This document shows positions 21,465 to 31,262 of a stretch of DNA of 64,000 bases, one piece after another. The position numbers were made by a program, and so were the translations under genes. Origin of the DNA: Heterohyrax brucei (lineage: Eukaryota > Chordata > Mammalia > Hyracoidea > Procaviidae); NCBI GenBank assembly GCA_028571685.1, contig CM053141.1, positions 53,194,333-53,258,332 of the forward strand, written 5' to 3'. Positions within the stretch are counted from its first letter, which is position 1; the number at the start of each line of letters is the position of its first letter. The notes under the pieces are model-generated. The model did no database searches. It was not told the DNA's origin and saw only the letters and a list, made by a program, of their open reading frames with translations.

Positions 21465-21934
21465 TTATATTGAGGCATAACCACAGTGAAGACTTATCTT
21501 CATCACTAAGTTGCTACAAGTCCTGTTTCTTTTTAGAAAGCAAAACTGTGTCATCTGCATATAGCAGGTTGTTAATGCATCTTCTACCAATCCTAATGTT
21601 GCATTCTTTTTAACATCGTCTAGCTTCTGGATTATTTGCTCAGCATATGGATTGAATAAATATGGTGAAAGGATACAACCCTAACACATACCTTTCCTTG
21701 TTTAAAACCACAGTCTATCTCTTTTTCCATTTGAAAGAAAGCCTGCCTCTTAGTCTAAGTACATAAGCACAGATATTCTGGAATTCTCATCCTCCATGAC
21801 GTTATGCATAATTTGTTATTCACGTAGTCAGATGCTTTTGTGAAATTAATAAATCCCAGGTAAAAATCTTTCTAATATGTTCTACTTTCAGCCAAGATCC
21901 ATCTGACATCACCAATGGTATCCCTGAGTAAAGT

Positions 21935-22725
21935 ACTACACGTACGTAGTTAACGACAAAAAACCTATGACAACATCAATATTTTCTCCGTTTATCATGA
22001 TGTTACTTATTGGCACCATTGCAAAGATTTGTGTTTTCTTTATGTTGAAGTGTAATTTGTACTGATGACTGTAGGCTTTCATCTTAATCAGTAAGTGTTT
22101 CAAGTCCTCTTCATTTTTGGCAAGCAAGGTTGTGTGTGAAGTTGTCAAGGGTTTCATTTTTCTTGAACCCACAGTGTACATGGAAGGAGCAACTGAGACA
22201 ACAAATGACACTGCACTGGGTAAGTCTGCAGCACAAGTCCTCTTAAAATATTAAAAAGCAAAGATGTCACTCTGAGAACTAATGTGTACCTAATATTTTC
22301 AATTGCCTCTTATGCACGCAAAAGCTGGACAATAAATAAGGACGGCTACAAAACTGATACGTTTGTGTTTTGGCTGGGAATATTGAATATACCATGAACT
22401 GCTAGAAAACGAGCAAATCTGTATTTGAGGAAGCACAGCCAAAATGCATCTAAGAAGCAAGCATGGCAAGACTTCATTTCACAGGCTTTGAATGTGTTGT
22501 CGGGAGGTTCCAGTCTCTGGAGAAGGACATGATACGTGGTAAAGCAGAGGGTCGGTGTCAGAAGAGAAGGACTCTCAGCAAGGTAGACTGACACAGTGGC
22601 TGCGGTGGCCCCACACATAGCAGCAGCTACGGGGGTATTGCATCACCGGCCAGTGTTTTATTCTGTTGTGCCCAGGGTTGCTGTGAGTTAGAATCGACTT
22701 CACTGGCACCTGACAACAACAAAAA
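21935..22725 (+). mobile_element. RTE LINE insertion with 5' inversion
   Basis: Two segments meet head to head near 22,140. Segment 1 (to about 22,139) is antisense RT sequence; it runs from a box matching CACACAACCTTGC at the junction to AAACCTATGACAACATC at its far left. Segment 2 is sense and starts AAGTTGTCAAGGGTTTC, continuing through GAATATTGAATATACCATGA and CAGTGGCTGCGGTGG to the 3' tail CACCTGACAACAACAAAAAA. The inner end of the inverted segment and the start of the sense segment map to nearly the same RTE position (ATTGAAGTTGTCAAGGATT region). That is the signature of twin priming. It lies against the older minus-strand RTE. Confidence 0.8.
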
Positions 22726-22727
22726 AT

Positions 22728-22732
<5 letters not shown>

Positions 22733-22759
<27 letters not shown>
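22733..22759 (+). repeat. TG dinucleotide microsatellite
   Basis: An uninterrupted run of about 13 TG units directly after the RTE tail. Likely length-polymorphic. Confidence 0.95.
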
Positions 22760-23159
22760 TCAAACTGATCCCATGTGGGGTCTTTGATTTAATGGTTTGA
22801 AAACATTCCTTCACGTGAAGGTTATAATGACTTCTGTTAAGGTGAAAAAACAGAGGAAGAATCAAATGATGTGGTGGAGGTGCAACTACTCTTATTAAGA
22901 AAATGATTGGACTTGGAGAATAGGGATTAGGTAAAATGCAAGTGGCATGTAGGTTATGGAATGATTGGAGGAGAGGTTTTTCCCCAAAGATTTTTGTATG
23001 TAGAATTAGTAAATAATGAGGAGGAGAATGTGTGGATAGAAGCGGAGGTCACACATTTAGGATGTGTGTGTCTTAAACTGAGTTTCATAGAACACAGTAC
23101 TCCACAAGATGTTAGAGACATTCCAAGGAAAAAAGGTACTCTAGGATTAAATACATTTT

Positions 23160-23225
23160 GTAAAATATATAATATATTATAATATGATATAATTATAATA
23201 ATTATATTATATGTTATATATATAA
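23160..23225. repeat. AT-rich low-complexity tract
   Basis: Almost only A and T (TATAATATATTATAATATG...), able to form local hairpins. Confidence 0.85.
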
Positions 23226-23317
23226 CAGCTTTGTTGATTGTATGTTTTTCTAAGACTTCTGCTACCACAACTGTGAAAAACGAAGTTTTTCAAGTATACT
23301 TGACCGTGGCTCAAGGG

Positions 23318-23418
23318 ATCTGTCTATTTATCTGCATATCTATCTGTCTATCTAGCTATCTGTCATCTATACAAAAATATAAATATCTGTCTGTCATCTG
23401 TACAAAAATATAAATATT
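23318..23418 (+). repeat. TCTA/TCTG tetranucleotide repeat with 31-bp tandem duplication
   Basis: CTATCTGTCTATCTAGC units are followed by two copies of CTGTCATCTRTACAAAAATA plus TAAATAT, spaced 31 bp apart (starts at 23,360 and 23,391), differing by one base. Confidence 0.85.
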
Positions 23419-23566
23419 TCATATTCATAGTCTTGAAACAAATATAAATATATTCTGTTACAAAGTGTTCTATGTGAAATGTTAGCTAGTTGGATAGTAC
23501 ATCTGGTGATATTTGAAGTCAGTAAGGACAATGGACTGAATTATTAAAGAAGAACATATAAATAGG

Positions 23567-23664
23567 GTTTTCCCGTAGCATTTCCAAGGGGCACCTGGTG
23601 GATTCCAACTGTCAACATCTTGGTTAACAGCCAAATCCTTACGCACTATGCCACCAGTATTTCC
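23567..23664 (-). mobile_element. AfroSINE, truncated
   Basis: Antisense head half only: TTTCCAAGGGGCACCTGGTG, CTTGGTTAACAGCC, TGCCACCAGTATTTCC. Tail absent. Confidence 0.85.
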
Positions 23665-24287
23665 ACAAATAGTGAAAACCTTGAAAACAAAACAATATAC
23701 GTTATGTGTAGGGACAACTGGAAGAAATAAAGAAGCAGAATAACAGAATTAGAATAATGTATTGGTGCCAGGCAAAAAGAGCCCAAGACCAGTGGGCTCT
23801 GTCGTGTTCTATGATAGAGTGAAGAAGGAGTATTCTAAATCGACACTCTGAATTTGGTGGGAGAATAATGATACAAGTGAGTGCTTTCAGAAGGGTGATG
23901 AAAATGCAGAACAGGTAGCAAAGATGGGTAAATGAATGTGGAACTAGGGGAAAAAAAGCAGCAAATACTAACAAAGAGGGAAAGGATAGTCATGAATATT
24001 ACTGTGCATGGAATGGCCAAGAAATACAAGAAAGATTAAATGTATATCATGTTTACTATAATTTTTGGAGCAAGATCACTCAGGAGACAAAGAATGAAGC
24101 CACATTCTTTGTGAGGCATAGAAAGAGGGACAGGTGTTCCTCTAGGACAAAAGGAAGGTAGGAAATGTGAGAAAGTGCCTTAGGTTAGTATCGTTCCTTT
24201 TTGTAAATTCTCTGTATAGAAACTCATGAACATTTAATTTCTCAGGGAAAACAGAACTCACTGCAGAATGTCCTGTCACTAATATTG
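23665..24287. other. Unassigned
   Basis: Purine-rich plus strand from about 23,900 to 24,180. No gene or repeat recognised; minus-strand frames of up to 90 codons lack any identifiable domain. Confidence 0.45.
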
Positions 24288-24425
24288 CCTGGGGAACCTT
24301 CATGGCACAGTGATTAAGAGCTCAGCTGCTGAACAAATGATCAGCAGCTGGAAACCTATGGGACAGTTCTACTCTGTCCTGTAAGGTCAGTGTGAGTCTG
24401 AAGTGACTTGACATTTTTTTTTAAG
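24288..24425 (+). mobile_element. AfroSINE with target-site duplication
   Basis: GGAACCTTCATGGCACAGTG, GAGCTCAGCTGCTGAACAA, TCTACTCTGTCCTGTAAGG, GAAGTGACTTGACA and a T-rich end. Flanked by the perfect 8-bp repeat TAATATTG. It has lost about 25 bp in the middle compared with the full form. Confidence 0.92.
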
Positions 24426-26000
24426 TAATATTGACCAGAGACATAGCATTATACATACATTTTTCTTTTTATCACTTATAAATTTTAGTACTAGAATTCA
24501 CCATTTATATTTGAGGGCTGAGGGGTATGCAAAGCAACTGGTTATAAATTTATTCTTACCAGATCTTTAATTTCTAATGAAGTCCAAAAGGAATTAAACT
24601 TTTACAGATCACTGAGAAATACAGAAAAGTGTATCTGCGTTTTGGGGGCTAACTGCGGTTAAGTCCTGGATATGTATATACTCCTCATTCTGCCAGTATT
24701 TTGCTCTGTAAGTGGCAGTTTATTCATTTGATGTTGCTATTTCATAGTTATTATCAATATTTGAATATCTCCAAATACAAAATAATTAATATAAGGCCTA
24801 GATTTCAATCTTTTTGTTCAAGCCATACACATATTTATTCTAGTGATTCTATTTAGATTTTAAACTTCATAAACAATTTATTGGAGGTTGGAATTTTACT
24901 TATACCTAATTCTCCATGGATATGTTTAGGTAATTTTCTAGGGGTTGATATTTTAAGTATTTTGATGGAATGATAGACAACTGTTGGTTATAATGAATAC
25001 TTCACAAAATGTCTCTACAACAACCACTGATTAGCTTTGTTATAGCTCATGGTTAATTCCTGTGAATAACTTATGTAAATGATAAAACTCTAGTAGTTTC
25101 TCTGAATTTCTTGACAATGAAATTTTGAGAGTATTAAGGGTAGCAAATTTTTGACATTAGATACATTTCTTTGTTGTGTATGGAGAAAGGAATAATCCAA
25201 ATACTGGAATTTATTGAGCTGTGGAGTTTTTTCCTTTTCTAAAAGCTCTGGAAGTATAAACTAGAGAAAGCAGGCTAAAAGGAGCTTCAAGTTTGATTTG
25301 CATGTTAAGAACAAAGAAACAAATGAAAATGTGACTATTGTCTTTATCTTCAGTGTTATTGTATGCAGTATCCTTCTATACTCTTGTCTTATAATGAGAC
25401 TTAATAGCTGCCTTTGAGATATTAATGGAAATTGTCACAGACAAGGGAGATATTACTGCATCTAATGAACTAAAGTAAGACTAAAAGGAAACGAAAAGGA
25501 ACAGTAAGTCAAATCTGCACAAATACAAAGAATTGAACCAGTTTCTAAAATTTAACCCTATAAATGACTGTGACACACATCTGCTGTTAGAAATGCATTG
25601 CTAGTCAATTTTCTAAAATAAGTTTTTCAAACACAATTGGAAAATTGTTTTAAAAATACTTGGATTTCAGTGGTACTTAAAAAAACCTTTCAACTTCAAC
25701 TTTACGTAGTACCTGAGACATGAATTTAATATTGCCCAAAGGGTGAGTCAGATCATTAGGTTTGTTACAGCCAATAAAAGGACAGATGCTGAGAATAAAC
25801 CACAAGCATTCAGGTAACATAGTGGGTAATATTTTAAGGGATAGTGTAATGATTTCAGAAGGATTTATCTGTATAGTTGTGTGGAGGTTTCAAGATGAAA
25901 TCATTTTTTTTTTTTTAAGTTGTAATACTATTAACTCTGCCTTTTTTAAGGCTCATTTTTGTGTTATACTGATCTTCAGAAAAGTCAGTGCGTAAAACAG
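24426..26000. other. Unassigned AT-rich sequence
   Basis: No recognisable element or gene over about 1.6 kb. A T12 run occurs near 25,905. Confidence 0.5.
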
Positions 26001-26164
26001 ACAAACCAGACCCATTGCTGCTGAAGTGATTTCAACTCATAGAGACACTATAGACAAGAGTGGAGTTGCACCATGGGGTTCCTGGGGGTGTCACCTGGTG
26101 TATTCCAACCGTGACCTTTTGGTTAGCAGCCATAGCTTTTAACCACTGTGTCACCAGGGTTTCC
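26001..26164 (-). mobile_element. AfroSINE, full length
   Basis: Antisense: AAACCAGACCCATTGCTGC, GAAGTGATTTCAACTCATAG, GTCACCTGGTGTATTCC, TTTTGGTTAGCAGCCATAGC, GTGTCACCAGGGTTTCC. No clear target duplication. Confidence 0.92.
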
Positions 26165-27496
26165 ATAAGGAAGCATTAAATGCTTTCTCTTGTTTCTTTA
26201 AGCTGAGCGGCAAGCAGCTGTCATTTAAGCAGTCACGTATTGCCAAATAATTAAATGAAGGATGTGCGATGGAGCTGTCAAGTACAGAGTTAGGAGGTTG
26301 GTACGTAAGTTGTGATGGCAACCAGACTTTTTTTTTAAGGGTAGTCCCTGAGGAACAAGTTGTCAATAATGCCATCCAAACTTCCTGAGAACAGGATGCA
26401 TGCCAGGTTTCTGCCAGGATAACAGCTGATGTCTAATTGAGCCAGGGATTGTTAAAATGTCTCCTTTTTATAGTCTTGGATAATGTAGAGCTAATGAACA
26501 GATTCCATCTCAGATCTGAAGTATCAGCCCCTTCGCAAAGACTCTTGTATGATTAAACTTCAACAACAAAAACACCAAAAAACAACATAGAAAAATATTC
26601 TTAGCAGAACCCTTGTCTACATAGAGATGCTATATTGCAATTTTTATTAAAAATTATGTATAAATTGTTCACAATGCTTATACAGCCTTTCCGATAAGAG
26701 CTGATTGGTGAATTGATTGCTGTTACAAACTGCATTCCTTTTAAATCATATGTTGTGGACCATGAGAAAAACAAAAAAATCAAGCATTTTCTGTTGCTGT
26801 CTTCTTTCTCTGATTTTCAGACAAGTAGAACATTCCCGACATTTTTAGACAGTTAGTGCTTATCCTATGCTTAAGGAGAAATACTTATTTTTCTCTTCTT
26901 CTGTGGATATTACAAACAGAGATTAGTGGCCTCTCACTTTACTGTTGTCAGTGGTGAAGAGGCGTGAGCTATTAGCATTCTGCTGTAAGTGGGCAGAAGC
27001 TTCCTTCGGCATTCCTGTCAAAAGGCCACTAAACCCGCCCGTTTGTGTTGTTTTCACTAAGATAATCCATTCCCGTTCCTTCTGATTCGTTAGTGACGTT
27101 CAATGTGCCACATTTACTAATGATCCTATGCACCTATTGTATCTTTTCAACTTAAAAGAGAAAGAAAATGTTGGTATTAATTCAGGCTACATTCCTACTG
27201 GTATTCTGAATTACCTTCCACAGAGATATTTGTTCTAGGTAATGTACAATGAAATGCAGTGAGTATTTTCAAACATTAGCCAAATCAGGCTAAATATAAT
27301 GCATATTGGACATTAGAACAATCAAAAGTGGCAAATAAAGGCCAACAAACATAAGCGCTAGGACAGTGTCAGAGCATGACTAATTAAATGTCCAAAGACC
27401 AGAAGCCAAAATTTTGTGCTTGATAGAGGCTTTATTGCAGCCTAACCTGGCACTTGTTTACTAGACAAGTGAAGTAACAGTGGATACTTGTAAGGA
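26165..27496. other. Unassigned
   Basis: No dispersed repeat recognised. The part around 26,940-27,120 is more GC-balanced than its surroundings and could be conserved non-coding DNA, which needs an alignment to test. Confidence 0.4.
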
Positions 27497-27632
27497 AGAG
27501 ACCCTGGTGGTTTAGTGGTTAAGTGCTGTGGCTGCTAACCAAAAGGTCATTAGTTCAAATGCACTGGTTGCTCCTAGGAAACCTCTTGGGGCAGCTCTGC
27601 TCTGTCTTGTAGGGTCACTATGAGTGAGAAAA
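27497..27632 (+). mobile_element. AfroSINE
   Basis: GAGACCCTGGTGGTTTAGTG, GCTGCTAACCAAAAGGTC, CTCCTAGGAAACCTCTTGG, TCTTGTAGGGTCACTATGAG, then A-rich sequence. The final GACTCGATGGCAA motif is missing. Confidence 0.9.
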
Positions 27633-27805
27633 AAAACCACAACAAGTTTTTCTTGGGGTTTAATTTGGAAAGAAAATATGCATATATTCTTATTTTCCTT
27701 AATTTATAGGAGATTACTCAGGATATTATTTCTCAAATTTGTAAATCTCAAACTTCCTAAAGCCAGGCTAGGGATCAAAAGATAAAATGAGTGTTTCATA
27801 TCTCG

Positions 27806-27865
27806 AACCTATACCATGAGTCAGACGTGACTTCACGGCACTGTTGTTTTTGTTTTTTGTTTTTT
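27806..27865 (+). mobile_element. SINE/RTE tail fragment
   Basis: ACCATGAGTCAGACGTGACT then TCACGGCACTGTTG matches only the last part of the AfroSINE or RTE tail. Confidence 0.6.
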
Positions 27866-27919
27866 TTTTAATATACCTGTAACATGACCTCAGTCACGAG
27901 ATAATTTTAGATGTGTTTT

Positions 27920-28102
27920 CTTCATTCATTCAGTAAATAACAACTTATTATGAACATGTTTTTATGAAGGCATTGTGTCGGACATTTGGTTGAACTAGAA
28001 CGGGACCTAAATTAGACAAAAATTCCTAGCTTATGGAGTTTGCATTACATGGAGAAAAACATAAAAGATCTACCAGATGAAGATATAACTAGGAGAGGGA
28101 GA
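27920..28102 (+). repeat. Ancient interspersed repeat, family uncertain
   Basis: TTCATTCATTCAGTAAATA, GGCATTGTGTCGGACATTTG, AAATTCCTAGCTTATGGAG, TTTGCATTACATGGAGAAAA. Same block order as the copy at 18.06 kb. Confidence 0.5.
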
Positions 28103-28262
28103 TGGACACCCTGGTGACATAGCAGTGAAGAACTATGACTGCTAACAAAAGGAGCAGCAGTTTGGATTCATCTGGGGTACCTTGAAAACTCTGTTAGGCA
28201 GTTCTACTCTGTCCTATAGGGTTGCTAGGAGTTGGAATCGACTCTGTGGCAATGGGTTTGGT
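28103..28262 (+). mobile_element. AfroSINE, probable imperfect target duplication
   Basis: ACACCCTGGTGACATAGCAG, GACTGCTAACAAAAGGAGC, TCTACTCTGTCCTATAGGG, GAGTTGGAATCGACTCTG, GCAATGGGTTTGG. The flanks AGGAGAGGGAGA and AGGGGAGAGAGA agree at 10 of 12 positions. It sits at the end of the ancient repeat. Confidence 0.92.
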
Positions 28263-29605
28263 AGGGGAGAGAGATAAGGAGGGTGCCACAGAGGAAGAGT
28301 GTTGGTGATGGTGGTAGGACTCTAAGGCTCACATGCCTAAAAATCAATGCAGTGAATTTCTATTTAGGATTCACCCCTGTTTTATCAACTCTTAAATTCG
28401 TGTGAGATGGATTAGTTGAATATGAGAAAATCAGCTGTGTTATTGGATGACACAAATTTGATGAATTTTTCTTTAGTTTTTTTTTTTTTCTTCAGGATTC
28501 TACATTTGCTAATTTTTATAGCTAGGATCTAAACCTCCCCACATTTATGTGGTGCTAGCCTATAGTAATTTCAGTTAGGGTAGAATTTTTGATCTCCTTC
28601 AGAGAAGATTTTTGAATATAGGTGAGCAACTACCTGGGTTTCACTTGGATGGAGCCCTTTCTTGAAGTACACTGACTTTGAAATTGCTGTCCATCCCATG
28701 AATGTAAGGTATGTATATGTGTGTACATTGATGAGGGTATTATCTATAGATAATGATATTTTGGTCATTGTGTTTACATTTTAAAAATTCGAATTCCAAT
28801 TTAACTCTTCATAAAAAAATCCTTTTTTTTTTTTCTGCCATCTTCACTTGGTAAGCAACTCTGATGCAATAGGTTTCATTTTGAGTTTATTTTTATTGTG
28901 GCCAGAAATGGCTGGTTTTGCGGACTTTGAGGAGCCAGACTAATTGTGACCTCGTTAGAAGTGGACAGCTTTGCTCTTATTAAATGGTGCCTCAGGTTAA
29001 TGTCAGATAGCATAGATCAGCCTCTGTCCTTCCCTTGGCTTTAGTGAGAGTTATAGGAGTATATAGGGAGTGCATTTGCCCCTACACCTTCAGTACCCAG
29101 TGGAATAACCCAGATCATGGTTTGAGAATCTGGTAATAGTTTTTTACAAAATTGACTAATCTCTTTGACAGATACCATGCACTTTTTCTTTCTTTCTTTC
29201 TTTTTTGGAGTGTAAGTGACTTTCCCTTGAGTAATAAATAATTCTGTAGCAATTCCCATTCATATTTCTGTCTACCAATATTAGCTTATTAATCAAATGC
29301 ACAGTTAATGGTTCTTAGTTTTTAAAAAGGCTCATTCTGCTGTGTGTTGTTTACCAGTTTTTTATTTGAGTTTATTCTATATTATAGCCAAATTATGTCA
29401 TTCATAAAAATTGCAGCACATTCAGTTTATACTAAAAGTATTTACTTTACTGATCGTTAAATGTGTTTTCTAAATAATTATAGAACTTTTCCAATATATG
29501 TATCTGTTCTTCCCCCATTCTATCTTCAGGAAAGTAAATTGCTGTGTAAGATCAATTTTTCATCCTATTTTATAAGTTACTGTATTCAAGATGTTATATG
29601 TAAGG
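28263..29605. other. Unassigned
   Basis: No gene or dispersed repeat recognised. It contains T-rich runs near 28,475 and 28,825 and a short TTTC repeat near 29,190. Confidence 0.45.
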
Positions 29606-29897
29606 TATTGTTGTTAGGTGCCATGAGTTTGGTTCCAACTCATAGCAACTCTGTGTACAACAAAACAAAACATTGCCCAGTCTTGCACCTTGCCAGCAAT
29701 TGTTTTTATGCTTAATCCCATCATTGCAGCCACTGTGTTAATCTATTTTATTGAGGATCTTCTTCTTTTTTGCTGACTTTCTACTTCACCAAGCATCATG
29801 CCCCTTCTCCAGGTGTTGAACCTTCCTGACAGCATGTCCATAGTGTATAAGATGCAATCTCTCCATCCGTGCTTCCAGGGAACACTCTAGTTGTACC
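29606..29897 (-). mobile_element. RTE LINE 3' end, 5'-truncated
   Basis: Antisense tail: TTGTTGTTAGGTGCCATGAG, ACAACAAAACAAAACATTGCC, CATTGCAGCCACTGTG, ACTTCACCAAGCATCATG, CTCTAGTTGTACC. The C-terminal segment of the RTE protein region plus 3' UTR. Confidence 0.88.
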
Positions 29898-30384
29898 AAT
29901 AAAAATCAATTAATAGAGTTCCTAGATTACAGAATATTATAGTTACATTTAACTCATGTACTTCATTTACACTGACAGCAAAATTTTAATTTTGAATAAC
30001 TGGTAAATATCATCACATGAAATATGTATATATCTTTTTCATTTTATTGCTGGAGAAAAATAAAATCTATTTGTGAAAGAAAAGTTCAAATATTTTATTG
30101 CATCTCTCTGGCCTTTTTCAGACCCTCTTGCCTTTAAAAAAAGAAAAGAAAAGAAAAGTAATAACATAATAAGAATGTTTTTGGAGGAAACTAAGCACAT
30201 TATTGCTAATGCATTATTGAATAAAAACAATAGCCATAGATACTGAGGACACATTATTAGGCAAATTTTAGTGTTTTTTTTTTTTTAATATCTCTTCTCC
30301 CATTGAATAAATAAAATATACTTTGAGATAAAAATATTTCCTGTAGATGTTTTAGCAAATTAAGATACAGCATTAGTTAGCTCA
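29898..30384. other. Unassigned; AAAAG microsatellite inside
   Basis: AT-rich. Holds four units of AAAAG near 30,137-30,160 and a T12 run near 30,275. No gene. Confidence 0.5.
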
Positions 30385-30687
30385 TGGATTCAACAAACAT
30401 TTACAGGAGTAAGTTTTGTGCTGGGGATGTGGGTAGAAACATATACGAAGAGTTTTCTACCTAGTGCAAAAGATGGAGAAATGAAATAATAAAGAAAATA
30501 TAATGAAATTGAGTGAGAGTAGAAACATGCAAAAAATGGGTAAGTACTAAAAAACTGGAGAACTACACATAATGGGTCAGAAAAGTTTGAAGAAGGAAGT
30601 GATACCAGACCTGTGCCTTGGAAGATAACTGGAAGTTCACCAGGTGACAAGTTGAAAACGGTAAGTGTAAAAGACGTTTCAGACATC
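30385..30687 (+). repeat. Ancient interspersed repeat, family uncertain
   Basis: TTCAACAAACATTTACAGGAG, TTTGTGCTGGGGATGTG, ACCAGACCTGTGCCTTGGAA. It agrees with the block order of the copies at 27.9 and 37.6 kb. A 121-codon minus-strand frame covers it without any domain. Confidence 0.4.
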
Positions 30688-30701
30688 GGGGGGGGGGGGG
30701 G
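30688..30701 (+). repeat. G14 homopolymer
   Basis: Fourteen consecutive Gs in otherwise AT-rich DNA. Runs this long are unstable in replication and sequencing, so the true length is uncertain. Confidence 0.9.
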
Positions 30702-30745
30702 AGTCAAGATCAAAACAAATGAGGGAAAAATAAATAAATAACTAA

Positions 30746-30940
30746 AAGAAAACAACTGCCATTCAGTGGGTTTTGACTCTGAGTGACCCTAGAGGACAGA
30801 GCAAAGCTGCTCCCCAGGGTTTCCAAAGCTGTAAGTTTTCTAGAAACAGACTGCCACATCTTTCTCCAGCAGAGCTGCTGGTAGACTGGAAATGCCAACT
30901 TTTTATTAGATGAGTGCTTTAACCACTGCACCAGTGAACA
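30746..30940 (-). mobile_element. AfroSINE, long form
   Basis: Antisense: AACTGCCATTCAGTGGG, GGGTTTCCAAAGCTGTAAG, AGAAACAGACTGCCACATCT, TTTCTCCAGCAGAGCTGCTGG, TTTAACCACTGCACCAGTG. The 'GCAGACTGCCACATCTTTCTCC' insert, split here over two blocks, defines the long form. Confidence 0.9.
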
Positions 30941-31262
30941 GGTGAGAAGGATGACATTCAGGGAGTTCAGAATAGTTTAACTAACTGGAGGTGGCATCCT
31001 TGCTTTGGAGGGACACAGGCGAGACTTGGTCATAAGGGCTTTTATTCCTTCATTCACTCAGCTACTCTAAAAGGGTTGCTAGAGAATTAGGTGTTTTTTC
31101 TACTTCAGTCTTTTTCATATGATTGTCTTCCATTCTTGTAAATTATATCAGTGCACTAAGAACTATCCCAGAGGTGCCCACAGACAAGTAATGAAGGTAA
31201 ATATGTAGGTATTACAGTCAAAGAATGAGAGAAACCAGCACAGTCATGTTGGGTACACTAAC
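30941..31262. other. Unassigned
   Basis: May contain a further part of the ancient repeat seen upstream (GGAGGTGGCATCCTTGC, GGGACACAGGCGAGAC). No gene. Confidence 0.35.

Larger units (their letters stand above)
20128..21933 (-). mobile_element. RTE LINE, minus strand, interrupted twice
   Basis: Read on the minus strand, this ends at 20,128 with the RTE 3' tail and extends to the RT fingers/palm region at 21,933. It is broken by a MaLR LTR and by an AfroSINE but is otherwise collinear with the full-length RTE at 56.6-59.7 kb: TGTGTCAAAACATCTT before the LTR, CCAAAGGCATCAGTTCTTCT and GCAGTAGATTTGCTCAATG after it, then the RT block around GTGTCATCTGCATATAGCAG (antisense of a YADD-type box) after the SINE. 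Truncated at its 5' end inside the RT domain. Non-functional. Confidence 0.88.
22760..23566. other. Unassigned, with AT-rich and tetranucleotide tracts
   Basis: No gene or dispersed repeat recognised. It holds an AT-only tract at about 23,160-23,225 and a TCTA/TCTG-type tract at about 23,318-23,420. Confidence 0.5.

Noticed and set aside
22346..22865. Minus-strand ORFs of 90 and 96 codons
   Set aside because: Antisense to the sense-oriented RTE 3' segment and across a TG microsatellite (giving HTHTHT-like runs); no domain.
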